A stretch of DNA of 28,239 bases, from positions 112,737-140,975 of the forward strand of contig DPDG01000096.1 of assembly GCA_003526375.1 (NCBI GenBank), in the 5' to 3' direction. Source of the stretch: Lentisphaeria bacterium. GTDB lineage: Bacteria > Verrucomicrobiota > Lentisphaeria > Victivallales > UBA1829. Below the pieces are notes generated by a model. The model did no database searches. It saw only the letters and a program-made list of their open reading frames with translations, and had not been told where the DNA came from. The translations under genes and the position numbers were made by a program. Shown piece after piece: positions 6,352-15,213 of this stretch (positions within the stretch are counted from its first letter, which is position 1; every line of letters starts with the position of its first letter).

Positions 6352-9300
6352 GTGGCACAGAACAATAAATTCTTTGAAAAACACATAAAACAGTGGTTGA
6401 AGCAGTTCCGGGTTACGGGAAACACGGTTTCCCTGGTGGATGAAGGCGTAATATCACTGACTACGCTTGCCGTCGCGCTCAAAGCGGAGCGTCCCGTACT
6501 CATTGAACTTCCCGGCTATGCCATGGGGGAAAAAGTCAAAGCGGAAATGGAGCTCTGGGCAAAAACACTCGGCATCGGCAAAAGAATTGAAATTCTGCCG
6601 GACGGAACTTCCTGCGGCAAAAAGCTGGCGGAAGCGGAAATCCCCCGCGCGACCCTGCTCAATACCGTACTTCACGCGCCTCCCGACATTCTGCTGGCGT
6701 CTTCCGCCGCCGTAATGTCACCCGCCCCGCCGCCGGAAAAAATGCGCAGTTCCGAACTGACCCTGAAAAAAGGAATGGAGCTTCCCCTCGGGCGTCTCGC
6801 AGAAATGCTGGTGGAGATGGACTATGACGACGAACCGGAAGTCACACAGCCCGGAGAGTTTTCGCGGAGAGGCGGTCTGATTGATATTTTCTCTCCGGCG
6901 CAGAATTATCCGGCGAGAATCGAATACTGGGGCGATACCATCGACTCGATCCGGAAGTTCACCCCCGAAACACAGAGTTCGGTCAGGGAAATTTCCGAGT
7001 ATAAGCTCATCATGCGTTCCGGTTCGGAGGAGGAGGGCGAATCCGACGGAAAAAGCGACTTTACCGATTATGTCCGGCTCTTTCAACCGATGATCCTGCG
7101 CGTTTTCCCGGAGGAAAGCCGGAAAAGCCTCGAACGCTTCTTCGATCCGCCGGTTCTTGACAAATGGGAAAAACTGAAAAGGGACCCCCTCTGGAGCAAT
7201 GCGGTACAGTTGCTCGATGTGGCGGAAAGCGCCAAACTGCCGCCGGATTCCGCCATGCAGTGCCCCGTGTTCCCATCCTCCCGGCACATCCTGCACATGG
7301 TTCCGCAGGGAGCCGAGGAGAATCTTTCCGAACTGGTGCGCCAGATCAGTTCCAACCTCATCCGGCAGCTTGCAGACGAGTCTTACAAAATCTCCATCGC
7401 GGGAAGAACCGAAGGCGATCTTCTCAGTCTCAGGGACTGGCTCAGGAACGAAGGGCTTGACTCTCTCGAATCCATTGAGTGCATCCAGGCTGAGGTACCG
7501 TGCGGGATTTTCCTGCCGGATGAGAATTTCGCACTCTTTTCCGAGTATGAACTTTTCTCCTCGCCGCGGCGTCTTCTCTCCCATAAGACAATCGTGCCGG
7601 AAATTGAAGACGATACCGGGGAACAGGTCCATGACACGATCGAAGAAGCGGTGTCCGCCGATATGGAGGAAGGGGATTACGCGGTTCACATCAACTACGG
7701 CATCTGTATCTACCACGGTCTGAAAACGATCCATGAAAAGGACCGTTCGTATGAGGCGCTCGACCTTGAGTTCGACAACGATTCCCGTGTCTATGTCCCG
7801 ATCTGGCAGGCGCACTGCGTTTCACGTTATATCGGCTCACAGAAAGGAACCGTCAGACTCAGCAGGATCGGCAGTTCCAAATGGAACAAAATCAAAAGCG
7901 AAGCCGCAGGCTCCGTCCGGTCGCTTGCACTTGACATGCTCCGGATCCACGCAATGCGCTGCCAGGCAAAGGGCTGTTCGTTTCCGCAGGACGATCTTCA
8001 GCAGAGACTGTTCGAAAAATCCTTTCCGTTCACCGAAACCCGGGACCAGCTCCGCGCCGCAGAGGAGATCAAGCGGGATATGGAGTCGCCGCGCCCGATG
8101 GACCGTCTGCTCTGCGGCGATGTCGGCTACGGGAAAACCGAGGTCGCGATGCGGGCGATCTTCAAATGCGTCATGTCCGGAAAACAGGCGGCGATTCTCG
8201 TTCCGACCACCGTTCTTGCACAACAGCACTATTACAATTTCCTGGAACGGTTTGCGGAATACCCGTTCATCATCGAAACCCTGAGCCGCTTCAAAACCAA
8301 AGGTGAACAGGCGATGATCGTCGAACGGATGAATGAAGGCAAAGTCGATATCGTCATCGGCACGCACCGTCTTCTCCAAAGCGACGTCAAGTTCAAGAAT
8401 CTGGGGCTGGTCGTTGTCGACGAAGAACAGCGGTTCGGCGTGGTCCACAAGGAAAAGCTCAAAAACCTGCGGACCACGGTGGATGTACTGACCATGACCG
8501 CAACCCCGATTCCCAGAACGTTGTATTTTTCGATGTCCGGCATGCGGGACCTGAGCACGATCATGAGCGCTCCGGTTCAGCGGCTTCCCGTTCATACCGT
8601 CGTTTCACAGTATGACGACAGCATCGTGGCGGCGGCGATCACGCGGGAACTCCAGCGCGGCGGGCAGGTTTACTATCTTCACAACCGGGTCGGCTCCATC
8701 GACGAAACGGCGGAACGTCTGAAGGCGCTGGTCCCGCAGGCGAAATTCGGAATCGGGCACGGACAGATGAATGAGACGGAACTGGAGGATGTCATGAGCT
8801 CATTCATCGAAGGCAGGACCGATGTACTGGTCTGCACCACGATCATCGAGTCCGGGCTTGACATCCCGAATGCCAACACGATCATCATCGAACGCGCCGA
8901 CAGGTTCGGGCTAGCTGAACTCTACCAGCTCCGGGGACGCGTCGGGCGCTGGAGCCGCCAGGCATATGCGTATCTGCTCCTGCCGCGCAACTCCATTCTG
9001 ACGGGCAACGTCCGCAAGAGAATCGCGGCGATGCGCAAATACACCCACCTCGGATCGGGATTCAAGCTTGCGCTGCGCGACCTTGAGATCCGCGGCGCGG
9101 GAAATATCCTCGGCGCAGAGCAGAGCGGACACATCAACGCGATCGGCTTCAATCTGTACTGCCAGCTTCTCAGGACCGTAACCTCGCGGTTGAAAGGCGT
9201 GGAAGTTTCCCTGAAGAAAGAATGCAATGTGTTCATTGACTTTGTGGATTACTCCCTGACGACGGTCGAAGGCAAAATCCCGGCGGCGTTTCCGGAAGAA

Positions 9301-9639
9301 TACATCAATTCGCCGCGCCTGCGCCTGGACGCCTACCGGCGCGTGGCGATGATCAATGATCTGACAGTGCTCGAAAGTTACCGGCAGGAGCTGCAGGACC
9401 GTTTCGGCAGACTCCCCCGCGCGGCTGAAAATCTGTTTGTCTGCGCCGGAATCCGGATCATCGGAATTCTTGCGAACCTTGATTCGATCTCGTGCGCCGA
9501 CGATAAAATCATTCTGGAAAGGGCGCATGAAATTCTGAAACCGGACGGAAAAATCCCGCGTCTGCCCTCAGGTACAAATCCCGATTCGAAGCTGCGCTTT
9601 ATGAAGATGCTCCTTGAGAAAATTTTCCTGAAAAAGTAG
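6352..9639 (+). CDS. mfd: transcription-repair coupling factor Mfd
   Basis: A 1095-residue protein of near-usual length (E. coli about 1150). Mfd recognises RNA polymerase stalled at DNA lesions, displaces it and recruits UvrA. In order: a UvrB-like N-terminal module (about 10-330, with EFSRRGGLIDIFSP), the RNA polymerase interaction domain (about 445-540, AVHINYGICIYHGL), and a RecG-like translocase with Walker A GDVGYGKT (589-596), DEEQ box (690-693), TATPIPRTL, and the motif VI run LRGRVGR. The C-terminal TRCF domain follows (about 970-1080). The start is GTG; an in-frame stop at 6334 leaves little alternative, and no convincing ribosome site precedes it, so translation may be weak or nearly leaderless. 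Divergent from rpoD. Confidence 0.95.
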   Translation: MAQNNKFFEKHIKQWLKQFRVTGNTVSLVDEGVISLTTLAVALKAERPVLIELPGYAMGEKVKAEMELWAKTLGIGKRIEILPDGTSCGKKLAEAEIPRATLLNTVLHAPPDILLASSAAVMSPAPPPEKMRSSELTLKKGMELPLGRLAEMLVEMDYDDEPEVTQPGEFSRRGGLIDIFSPAQNYPARIEYWGDTIDSIRKFTPETQSSVREISEYKLIMRSGSEEEGESDGKSDFTDYVRLFQPMILRVFPEESRKSLERFFDPPVLDKWEKLKRDPLWSNAVQLLDVAESAKLPPDSAMQCPVFPSSRHILHMVPQGAEENLSELVRQISSNLIRQLADESYKISIAGRTEGDLLSLRDWLRNEGLDSLESIECIQAEVPCGIFLPDENFALFSEYELFSSPRRLLSHKTIVPEIEDDTGEQVHDTIEEAVSADMEEGDYAVHINYGICIYHGLKTIHEKDRSYEALDLEFDNDSRVYVPIWQAHCVSRYIGSQKGTVRLSRIGSSKWNKIKSEAAGSVRSLALDMLRIHAMRCQAKGCSFPQDDLQQRLFEKSFPFTETRDQLRAAEEIKRDMESPRPMDRLLCGDVGYGKTEVAMRAIFKCVMSGKQAAILVPTTVLAQQHYYNFLERFAEYPFIIETLSRFKTKGEQAMIVERMNEGKVDIVIGTHRLLQSDVKFKNLGLVVVDEEQRFGVVHKEKLKNLRTTVDVLTMTATPIPRTLYFSMSGMRDLSTIMSAPVQRLPVHTVVSQYDDSIVAAAITRELQRGGQVYYLHNRVGSIDETAERLKALVPQAKFGIGHGQMNETELEDVMSSFIEGRTDVLVCTTIIESGLDIPNANTIIIERADRFGLAELYQLRGRVGRWSRQAYAYLLLPRNSILTGNVRKRIAAMRKYTHLGSGFKLALRDLEIRGAGNILGAEQSGHINAIGFNLYCQLLRTVTSRLKGVEVSLKKECNVFIDFVDYSLTTVEGKIPAAFPEEYINSPRLRLDAYRRVAMINDLTVLESYRQELQDRFGRLPRAAENLFVCAGIRIIGILANLDSISCADDKIILERAHEILKPDGKIPRLPSGTNPDSKLRFMKMLLEKIFLKK

Positions 9640-9857
9640 CATTTTTATTTGTATTTATAGAATAAGGCAGTATTTTAAAAAGCGCAATCTCAATGGGATT
9701 ATGAAGTTTCATTAAGGTTTGCAGGCAAGGCAGTTAGGAATGCCGGAAAACAGGCTTGCGCACGCTGAAAAAATGCGGATGGAACCGTTCCTGGTTTCCG
9801 GTTGGGGTTCTTATTATAAATTCTGAATAAAAATAAAATTAGTCTGGAGAGTTATCA

Positions 9858-10148
9858 ATGACAAAAAGAGATCTCGTGGTAAAAATCGCAGCGGACACCA
9901 ATCTGATTCAGAGCGATGTCGCGAATGTCGTTCAGAAGACACTGGATTATATCGCGGAGGAACTGGTTGCCGGAAGAAACATCGAACTGAGAAATTTCGG
10001 CGTATTTGAAATCAAGGTCCGCAAGAGCCGCAAGGGACGCAACCCGAACAAGCCCGAAGTAACAGTGGCGATTCCGGAACGTGTCGTCGTCAAGTTCAGA
10101 GCAGGGAAAGAACTCAGAGAGCGCATTGCGAAACTCGTTTCTCAATAA
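9858..10148 (+). CDS. HU/IHF family DNA-binding protein
   Basis: A 96-residue nucleoid protein of the HU/IHF family. It begins MTKRDLVVKIA, has the dimerisation helices up to about residue 40, the NFGVFEIK strand and the DNA-minor-groove arm around RKGRNPNKPEVTVAIP (about 57-73), ending in FRAGKELRERI. HU proteins bend and compact DNA and help replication, repair and regulation. A GGAGA ribosome site lies 7 nt before the ATG. The 218-nt gap after mfd holds a possible -10 (TATTAT at 9812 or TATAAA at 9815) and an 11-bp dyad, GGAACCGTTCC at 9781-9791; I see no RNA gene in it. A terminator follows, so it is probably monocistronic. HU versus IHF subtype is not assigned. Confidence 0.94.
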   Translation: MTKRDLVVKIAADTNLIQSDVANVVQKTLDYIAEELVAGRNIELRNFGVFEIKVRKSRKGRNPNKPEVTVAIPERVVVKFRAGKELRERIAKLVSQ

Positions 10149-10184
10149 TTGCTTTATTTCTTTATTAAGCTCTTGATATAAATG

Positions 10185-10222
10185 CGCCTTGCTGTTATTT
10201 TACCGCAGGGCGTTTTTTTTTA
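10185..10222 (+). terminator. intrinsic terminator after the HU-family gene
   Basis: An 8-bp GC-rich stem with one G-U pair (CGCCTTGC at 10185-10192 with GCAGGGCG at 10205-10212) and a 12-nt loop is followed by ten T. It lies 36 nt after the HU stop codon and before hisS. Confidence 0.85.
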
Positions 10223-10264
10223 ACACCTGAAGTTGTTGACCCAGAAATAGAGAAAGATTGTATC

Positions 10265-11518
10265 ATGTCCAAGATTTCGACTCCGCCGCCGGGAACAGGC
10301 GATATTTTCCCGGATGAGGTAAATTCGTGGCTCGCCATCGAAAACGCCGCACGCCGTGTATTCGGCCTTTACGGGTATGGAGAGATCCGCACCCCCATTT
10401 TTGAATATACGGAAGTGTTTCAGCGCGGACTCGGAGACGAAACGGAAGTCGTGAAGAAGGAAATGTACACTTTCGAGGATCGCGGCGGACGCAGTCTTAC
10501 GCTCCGCCCTGAGGGAACCGCGGGCGTGATGCGCGCCCTTTCCGGAACCGATGCAATGAACGGTGTGGAAACCCGTGTATTCTACATCGGCCCCATGTTC
10601 CGCGGTGAAAAACCCGCCGCAGGGCGCCGCCGCCAGTTCCATCAGATCGGCGTGGAAAACGCCGGGCGCGTCGCTCCCGCTCTTGACGCCGAGTGTATTT
10701 TGTCCCTGACGCAGTTTCTTGAGGAGATCGGCGTCGGCGGCTTCAACCTCATGATCAATACGCGCGGCGTGCCGGAAGACAGAAAACCTGCGGAAGATGC
10801 TTTGCGCGAACATTTCAAACCGGTTATTGATTCCATGTGCGACGACTGCAAAAGCAGGCTGGAACGCAATGTCTGGCGCATTCTCGACTGTAAACAGCCG
10901 GAATGCCAGGCGCATATCGCTTCCGCACCCGATGCGGCATCGCTGTTTGCGCAGCCGTCCCGCGATTATTTCAACCAGGTCTGCGACATCCTGACCTCTC
11001 TCAACGTCAAATTCACAGTGGAACCCCGTCTCGTGCGCGGGCTCGACTATTACGTGCATACGGTTTTCGAGCTCACCCATTCCGGACTCGGAGCTCAGAA
11101 TGCGATTGCAGGCGGCGGACGCTATGAACTCAATCTGCCCGGTTTCAACAAACCCGTGCACGGCGTCGGTTTCGCCGCGGGAGTGGAACGCCTGCTGATC
11201 GCCCGGGAAGCTCTCGGCGTCAAGCCGGAGCCGGTCCGGACGCCGGATATCTATCTGATCTCTCTCGGCGCGCGCGCTCTTTCATTCAATTGGAAACTTG
11301 CTTATGAACTGCGCCGCAACGGTCTCTATGCAGCCGTCGAAGCCGAAGAAAAGAGTATGAAGTCCCAGATGCGTTCCGCGGACCGCCTGAAGGCGGCGAG
11401 GGTTCTGATCGTGGGAGATTCCGAGCTGGACAGCGGGACCGCCGTTCTCAAACAGATGTCGGACGGCTCCCAGCGCCAGATCGCATTGAATGCAGTAAAG
11501 GAAGAATTGTTCAAATGA
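10265..11518 (+). CDS. hisS: histidyl-tRNA synthetase
   Basis: A 417-residue class II aminoacyl-tRNA synthetase that charges tRNA-His. Visible are the N-terminal PGTGDIFPDE segment, motif 1 near residues 40-60, motif 2 (MFRGEKPAAGRRRQFHQIG, about 118-136), the histidine-specific LVRGLDYYVHTVFE, and motif 3 in GFAAGVERLL. The C-terminal anticodon-binding domain spans about 325-415. Length is normal for bacterial HisRS. The region before the ATG has no strong ribosome site and a TTGACC without a clear -10, so the promoter is uncertain. The stop codon overlaps the next start as ATGA, which suggests translational coupling with the DAHP synthase gene. Confidence 0.96.
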   Translation: MSKISTPPPGTGDIFPDEVNSWLAIENAARRVFGLYGYGEIRTPIFEYTEVFQRGLGDETEVVKKEMYTFEDRGGRSLTLRPEGTAGVMRALSGTDAMNGVETRVFYIGPMFRGEKPAAGRRRQFHQIGVENAGRVAPALDAECILSLTQFLEEIGVGGFNLMINTRGVPEDRKPAEDALREHFKPVIDSMCDDCKSRLERNVWRILDCKQPECQAHIASAPDAASLFAQPSRDYFNQVCDILTSLNVKFTVEPRLVRGLDYYVHTVFELTHSGLGAQNAIAGGGRYELNLPGFNKPVHGVGFAAGVERLLIAREALGVKPEPVRTPDIYLISLGARALSFNWKLAYELRRNGLYAAVEAEEKSMKSQMRSADRLKAARVLIVGDSELDSGTAVLKQMSDGSQRQIALNAVKEELFK

Positions 11519-12561
11519 CGACAAGCCGGATTTACAACGTAAATATCGCCAAGCAGTACCCGCTCCCCACTCCGCAGGAGATTCTTGAGGAACTCCCGCT
11601 GACTTTCGTGGAGACGGATACCATTTACAGATTCAGAAAAGAAATTGAAAACATCATTCTCCGCAAGGACAGCCGTATCCTCGTCATCGCGGGCCCCTGC
11701 TCCATCGACAGCATTCCCGCGGCGCTGGAATATGCCTCCGCGCTGAAAAAACTTCAGCAGAAAGTCTCCTCGAAAATGGTGCTGATCATGCGCGCCTATT
11801 TTGAGAAGCCGCGCACAACGCTCGGCTGGAAAGGGCTGGTTTACGATCCCGACCTCGACAGCTCCTTCAATATTGAAAAAGGACTCCGCCTTTCCCGCAA
11901 GCTCCTGCTGGAACTGGTCCGCATGGAACTTCCCGCAGCGACCGAATTCCTTGATCCGATCATGCCGCAGTATTTCGCTGATCTCATCACATGGGCGGCG
12001 ATCGGAGCCAGAACCGTGGAGTCCCAGACCCACCGTCAGCTTGCCAGCGGGCTCTCCATGCCGGTCGGCTTCAAGAATGCAACGGACGGTTCCATCAATG
12101 TGGCGATCGACGCCATCCGCACCGCGCTTGCGAAACACTCTTTCCTCGGCATCATCAACGACGGGCGCACCGGAGTGTTCAGCACGAAAGGCAATAAATT
12201 CGGGCACGTGGTCCTGCGCGGCGGACAGCATATGCCGAACTACGGTTCGGAGAATGTCGCATTCGCAGTGGAGCTGATGAAGAAGCTGAAACTTACGCCT
12301 TCGATCATCATCGACTGCAGTCATGCAAACTCCATGCGCAACCCGCTGAACCAGCCGAAAATTTTTGATGACGTCGTAGAGCAGATCCGCGGGGGGCAGA
12401 CGGCGATCAGCGGCGTGATGCTGGAAAGCTATATCAAGACAGGCCGCCAGGACATCACCTCCAAAGGCAAGATCATCCCCGGCGTCTCCCTCACCGATCC
12501 GTGTCTCGGCTGGGCGGAAACCGAAGCGGCGATTCTGAAAGCATATGAAAACCTGCCGTAA
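11515..12561 (+). CDS. aroF: 3-deoxy-7-phosphoheptulonate (DAHP) synthase, class I AroFGH type
   Basis: A 348-residue enzyme for the first step of the shikimate pathway, joining phosphoenolpyruvate and erythrose 4-phosphate. Family motifs are IAGPCSID, MRAYFEKPRTTLGWKG, PAATEFLDPIMPQY, GARTVESQTHRQLASGL, GFKNATDG, VVLRGG and IIDCSHANS. Alignment by eye to E. coli AroG (from memory) shows Asn215-Asp216 where AroG has Lys186-Trp187; Lys186 contacts the substrate phosphoenolpyruvate there. Other active-site motifs are intact, so this is probably a subfamily difference. It overlaps hisS by 4 nt and precedes the LptF/G gene by 26 nt. The paralogue letter (F, G or H) cannot be fixed from one sequence. 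Confidence 0.92.
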   Translation: MTTSRIYNVNIAKQYPLPTPQEILEELPLTFVETDTIYRFRKEIENIILRKDSRILVIAGPCSIDSIPAALEYASALKKLQQKVSSKMVLIMRAYFEKPRTTLGWKGLVYDPDLDSSFNIEKGLRLSRKLLLELVRMELPAATEFLDPIMPQYFADLITWAAIGARTVESQTHRQLASGLSMPVGFKNATDGSINVAIDAIRTALAKHSFLGIINDGRTGVFSTKGNKFGHVVLRGGQHMPNYGSENVAFAVELMKKLKLTPSIIIDCSHANSMRNPLNQPKIFDDVVEQIRGGQTAISGVMLESYIKTGRQDITSKGKIIPGVSLTDPCLGWAETEAAILKAYENLP

Positions 12562-12587
12562 GGCATTAATGAAACGAAAGCGGAGTC

Positions 12588-13760
12588 ATGGCAAATTCCA
12601 ATAATATCATCAGAAAGTCACAGGACGAACAGGCAAAAAGAACTTTCTTTTTCCTGCCGATTCTGGATTCCTATATTCTCAGGGAATTCATGATTCCTTT
12701 TTCGATTCTTCTTTTTGCTTTCATTTTCCTGTTCCTGATCGGCGATGTGTTCAACGATCTCGGAGATTTTCTCGAACATAAGGCGTCCTTTATGCTCGGC
12801 GTCAAATATTTCGCCTACAAAATGCCGGGAAACATCCGTTTCGTCCTGCCGATCTCCGTCCTGCTGGCGTGTATGTACACGCTGGCGAACTTCGGGAGAA
12901 ACCGTGAAATCACCGCCATGCGCTCCTCCGGGATCTCGCTGGTGCGCTGCGGCTTCGCCATTTACTGCGTGGGATTTGTCGTCATGCTCGTGAATTTCTG
13001 GTTCAACGAGCAGGTGATCCCCTACTCGGAACAGCAGTCCACGATCCTGATTGAAAAACTGAAAAATCCCAAGTATGACGAACGCATGTATAAAATGCTC
13101 CAGTACCGGAGCAGCGACAAACTCCGCGACTGGCTCTTTCAGGACTTCGATCAGGATGGAATTCAGCATGAAGTCATCCTGAAGAAATATTATACCGGCG
13201 ACGACGGCAAAAAGGTTCTGGACTGGGACCTCCGCGCCGCCGAGGCTAAATATGTGGACGGTCAGGGCTGGGTCTTCAAGAAAGTGGTCCGCACTCCTTA
13301 TAATAAACGGTTCTTCCTGCCCGGCAGCCCTGAACGCATCGAGGAACTCAGGATTTCCGCGGAGGAAATTCCCGAAAAACCGGATGACATCGTCAACGCC
13401 GTCAAACCGCCTGAGGAACTCTCCTCATGGACCATCTACCACATGCTGACGGACAACAAGGCGATGGTGGCTTCCCTGCGCGGCATGTATGAGACAATCC
13501 TTTACTACCGGCTCGCATTCCCGACAGTCTGTTTCCTCTGCGTTTTCCTGGCGCTTCCGATGGCGGCGAAGAACGAACGCGGCGGCATCTTTCTTTCCAT
13601 CATCACGGCTGTCGTCGTGATCGTGGTCTACCAGGTCATGACGGAAATCTTCCTTGTTCTGGGCAAACAGGGCATTGTCCCTCCCATCGTAGGCGGACTG
13701 ACTCCGACCGTGGCATTTCTACTCTACGGCTGGTTCTTCGTGATCCGCAAGGCAGGATGA
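12588..13760 (+). CDS. LptF/LptG family lipopolysaccharide export permease
   Basis: A 390-residue inner-membrane protein of the YjgP/YjgQ (LptF/LptG) family, part of the ABC machinery that extracts lipopolysaccharide from the inner membrane. The family layout is clear: three transmembrane segments in the first 135 residues (hydrophobic runs near 33-55, 75-105 and 120-140) with the conserved MRSSGIS-type loop, a periplasmic beta-jellyroll of roughly 150 residues, and three C-terminal transmembrane segments (about 300-385). It follows the DAHP synthase gene by 26 nt and is likely in the hisS operon. Its last 42 nt overlap the 3' end of the opposite-strand XRE gene. LptF versus LptG is not decided. 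Confidence 0.88.
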   Translation: MANSNNIIRKSQDEQAKRTFFFLPILDSYILREFMIPFSILLFAFIFLFLIGDVFNDLGDFLEHKASFMLGVKYFAYKMPGNIRFVLPISVLLACMYTLANFGRNREITAMRSSGISLVRCGFAIYCVGFVVMLVNFWFNEQVIPYSEQQSTILIEKLKNPKYDERMYKMLQYRSSDKLRDWLFQDFDQDGIQHEVILKKYYTGDDGKKVLDWDLRAAEAKYVDGQGWVFKKVVRTPYNKRFFLPGSPERIEELRISAEEIPEKPDDIVNAVKPPEELSSWTIYHMLTDNKAMVASLRGMYETILYYRLAFPTVCFLCVFLALPMAAKNERGGIFLSIITAVVVIVVYQVMTEIFLVLGKQGIVPPIVGGLTPTVAFLLYGWFFVIRKAG

Positions 13761-14099
13761 TTCAGACCGCATCTTGGTTTTGATCGCATAAGGGAAATGT
13801 GCCGACAACATGGCAAGCGCTTTCGCTTTGTCCACGTCGGACAGTTTTTCCATGATTGCGATGATTTCCTTTTCCACCGGCGGGCGTCCGTGATCCATTC
13901 CCAGCGGCAATACCACCAGATCGGGAAACAGTTTTTCCATCGTCTCCAAAGGCAGGCGTTTTGTCTTTTTTCCGCTGATAATGCCGCTGATGTAAGATTG
14001 ATTCAGCCCCACTTTTCTTGCAAAAGCGCTTTGCGAATCCCGCTTGTTCCTCCAGCACAACAGCCGTAATGCGTCCTTGATTCTATCACTGTTGGTCAT
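13719..14099 (-). CDS. XRE-type helix-turn-helix regulator
   Basis: A 126-residue protein with a Cro/CI-type helix-turn-helix at residues 22-45 (SQSAFARKVGLNQSYISGII), continuing into a short C-terminal domain around LPLGMDHGRPPVEKEIIAIM and a helical end. GGAGG lies 7 nt before the ATG, so it is likely a real gene. Its 3' end overlaps the permease gene tail-to-tail by 42 nt. It is divergent from the glycosyltransferase genes that begin at 14232, and the gap carries a TATTAG/CTAATA half-site array that may be its operator. It may control those genes or be a remnant of a mobile element; no other phage gene is seen nearby. Confidence 0.82.
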   Translation of the reverse strand: MTNSDRIKDALRLLCWRNKRDSQSAFARKVGLNQSYISGIISGKKTKRLPLETMEKLFPDLVVLPLGMDHGRPPVEKEIIAIMEKLSDVDKAKALAMLSAHFPYAIKTKMRSESSCLADHEEPAVE

Positions 14100-14163
14100 A
14101 AAAATTCCTCCGAGAAACTATTACGGCTGAAATGAAAAGTTGAAAATATTCTACGAAAAAAGC

Positions 14164-14194
14164 TTGACTTTCTATCTCCATCAGTACATTTTAT
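14164..14194 (+). promoter_or_regulatory. possible promoter of the glycosyltransferase genes
   Basis: TTGACT (14164-14169) is followed by weak -10 candidates: TACATT at 14185 (15-nt spacer) or TTTTAT at 14189 (19-nt spacer). The -35 is good but neither -10 has ideal spacing. Transcription would begin close to the palindrome at 14198-14208. Confidence 0.4.
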
Positions 14195-14197
14195 TTC

Positions 14198-14217
14198 TAT
14201 TAGTAATAAACCTAATA
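14198..14217. promoter_or_regulatory. candidate operator: TATTAG palindrome array
   Basis: TATTAGTAATA (14198-14208) is a perfect 11-bp palindrome, and a further CTAATA half-site follows at 14212-14217. The array lies between the divergent XRE and GT8 genes and just downstream of the possible GT8 promoter. A Cro/CI-type repressor site would look like this, but the DNA is A/T-rich and chance is possible. Confidence 0.4.
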
Positions 14218-14231
14218 AAAAAAGATGATGT

Positions 14232-15209
14232 ATGAGAGAAAAGCTTGAAAGCAAAATCACGGAACCGATTCCGGTCTTTGTTGCCTGCGACAGAAAGTAT
14301 CTGCCTCACGCAACCACCTTATGCCTTTCCATTCTCAGACATACTAGACACCGGATTCTCTTTCATGTTCTCCATGACGGTTCACTACGTTCCAGAGATG
14401 AAAAACTGACCGGCAAAATTCTGTCGCAATATGAAAATCTGGAACTTGTTTTCAGAAAGCTGGATTCCCCTACGGAGTTTCGGACATGGACAAACCGTTT
14501 TCCTCCGATTGTCTATTACCGTCTGCTGATTCCCCTCCATTTCCGGCAGTATGACAAATGTATCTATCTGGATTCCGATATGCTTGTCAACAGTGACATT
14601 TCAGAGTTATATGAAACAGACCTTCATGGACATTTCTTCGGCGCCGTACCGGATTATAACTGGATGGAAAGTTATCAGAAAAATGAAAAATTATATGGTA
14701 AATACGCATCCATCGGACTTCAGGAATATTGCCGGCAGATCCATCTGCCGCATCCGGAGCATTATTTCAATTCCGGCTTGATTCTGATGGACTTGAAAGC
14801 AATTCGTTCCTCCGGTCTGGAACTGCTGAAAACTGCCTGTGCTCATGCCGGAGAAGATTTTCTGCTGCCGGATCAGGATCTGATGAATCTTTATCTTTCT
14901 GAAAAAATCCTGCCTGTTGCCCAGGCATGGAATTATCCAATAAGGCATCTGAAAATGCCGGAAGCAAAAATCTACCACTATATCGGTAAACCGTGGCATA
15001 ATTCATCGGCAGATGCCGAAAAGGCGTTTTATTGGAATGCTTTAAAAGAAACGCCCTATTTTTATCAAGTCCGTGCAGAAATGCTGATATATGAAATTGA
15101 AGCATCAATCAATAGTAATTGGCGTTATGCAACAGACAGCCTTATTAAGGCAGGTTGGTACCTGATCATGGCATTTTTTCTGAAATTGAAGCAACGCTTT
15201 TCTCAATAG
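14232..15209 (+). CDS. family 8 glycosyltransferase
   Basis: A 325-residue GT8 enzyme, a retaining transferase of the type that adds galactose or glucose to lipopolysaccharide cores. The N-terminal nucleotide-sugar fold starts at IPVFVACDRKYLPHA (about 13-27), and the metal-binding DxD motif is Asp114-Ser-Asp116 within YLDSDMLVN. The conserved FNSGLILMDL lies at about 178-187, DQDLMN at about 216-221, and the HYIGKPW motif at about 250-256. A C-terminal amphipathic helical segment may lie against the membrane. Base use is more A/T-rich than the flanking housekeeping genes. The next gene starts 4 nt downstream, so the pair is cotranscribed. Donor and acceptor cannot be assigned. Confidence 0.9.
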   Translation: MREKLESKITEPIPVFVACDRKYLPHATTLCLSILRHTRHRILFHVLHDGSLRSRDEKLTGKILSQYENLELVFRKLDSPTEFRTWTNRFPPIVYYRLLIPLHFRQYDKCIYLDSDMLVNSDISELYETDLHGHFFGAVPDYNWMESYQKNEKLYGKYASIGLQEYCRQIHLPHPEHYFNSGLILMDLKAIRSSGLELLKTACAHAGEDFLLPDQDLMNLYLSEKILPVAQAWNYPIRHLKMPEAKIYHYIGKPWHNSSADAEKAFYWNALKETPYFYQVRAEMLIYEIEASINSNWRYATDSLIKAGWYLIMAFFLKLKQRFSQ

Positions 15210-15213
15210 AATA

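Noticed and set aside
9640..9857. Possible small RNA in the gap between mfd and the HU-family gene
   Set aside because: No SRP, 6S, tmRNA or RNase P signature and no strong terminator are visible; only a possible promoter and an 11-bp dyad were seen.
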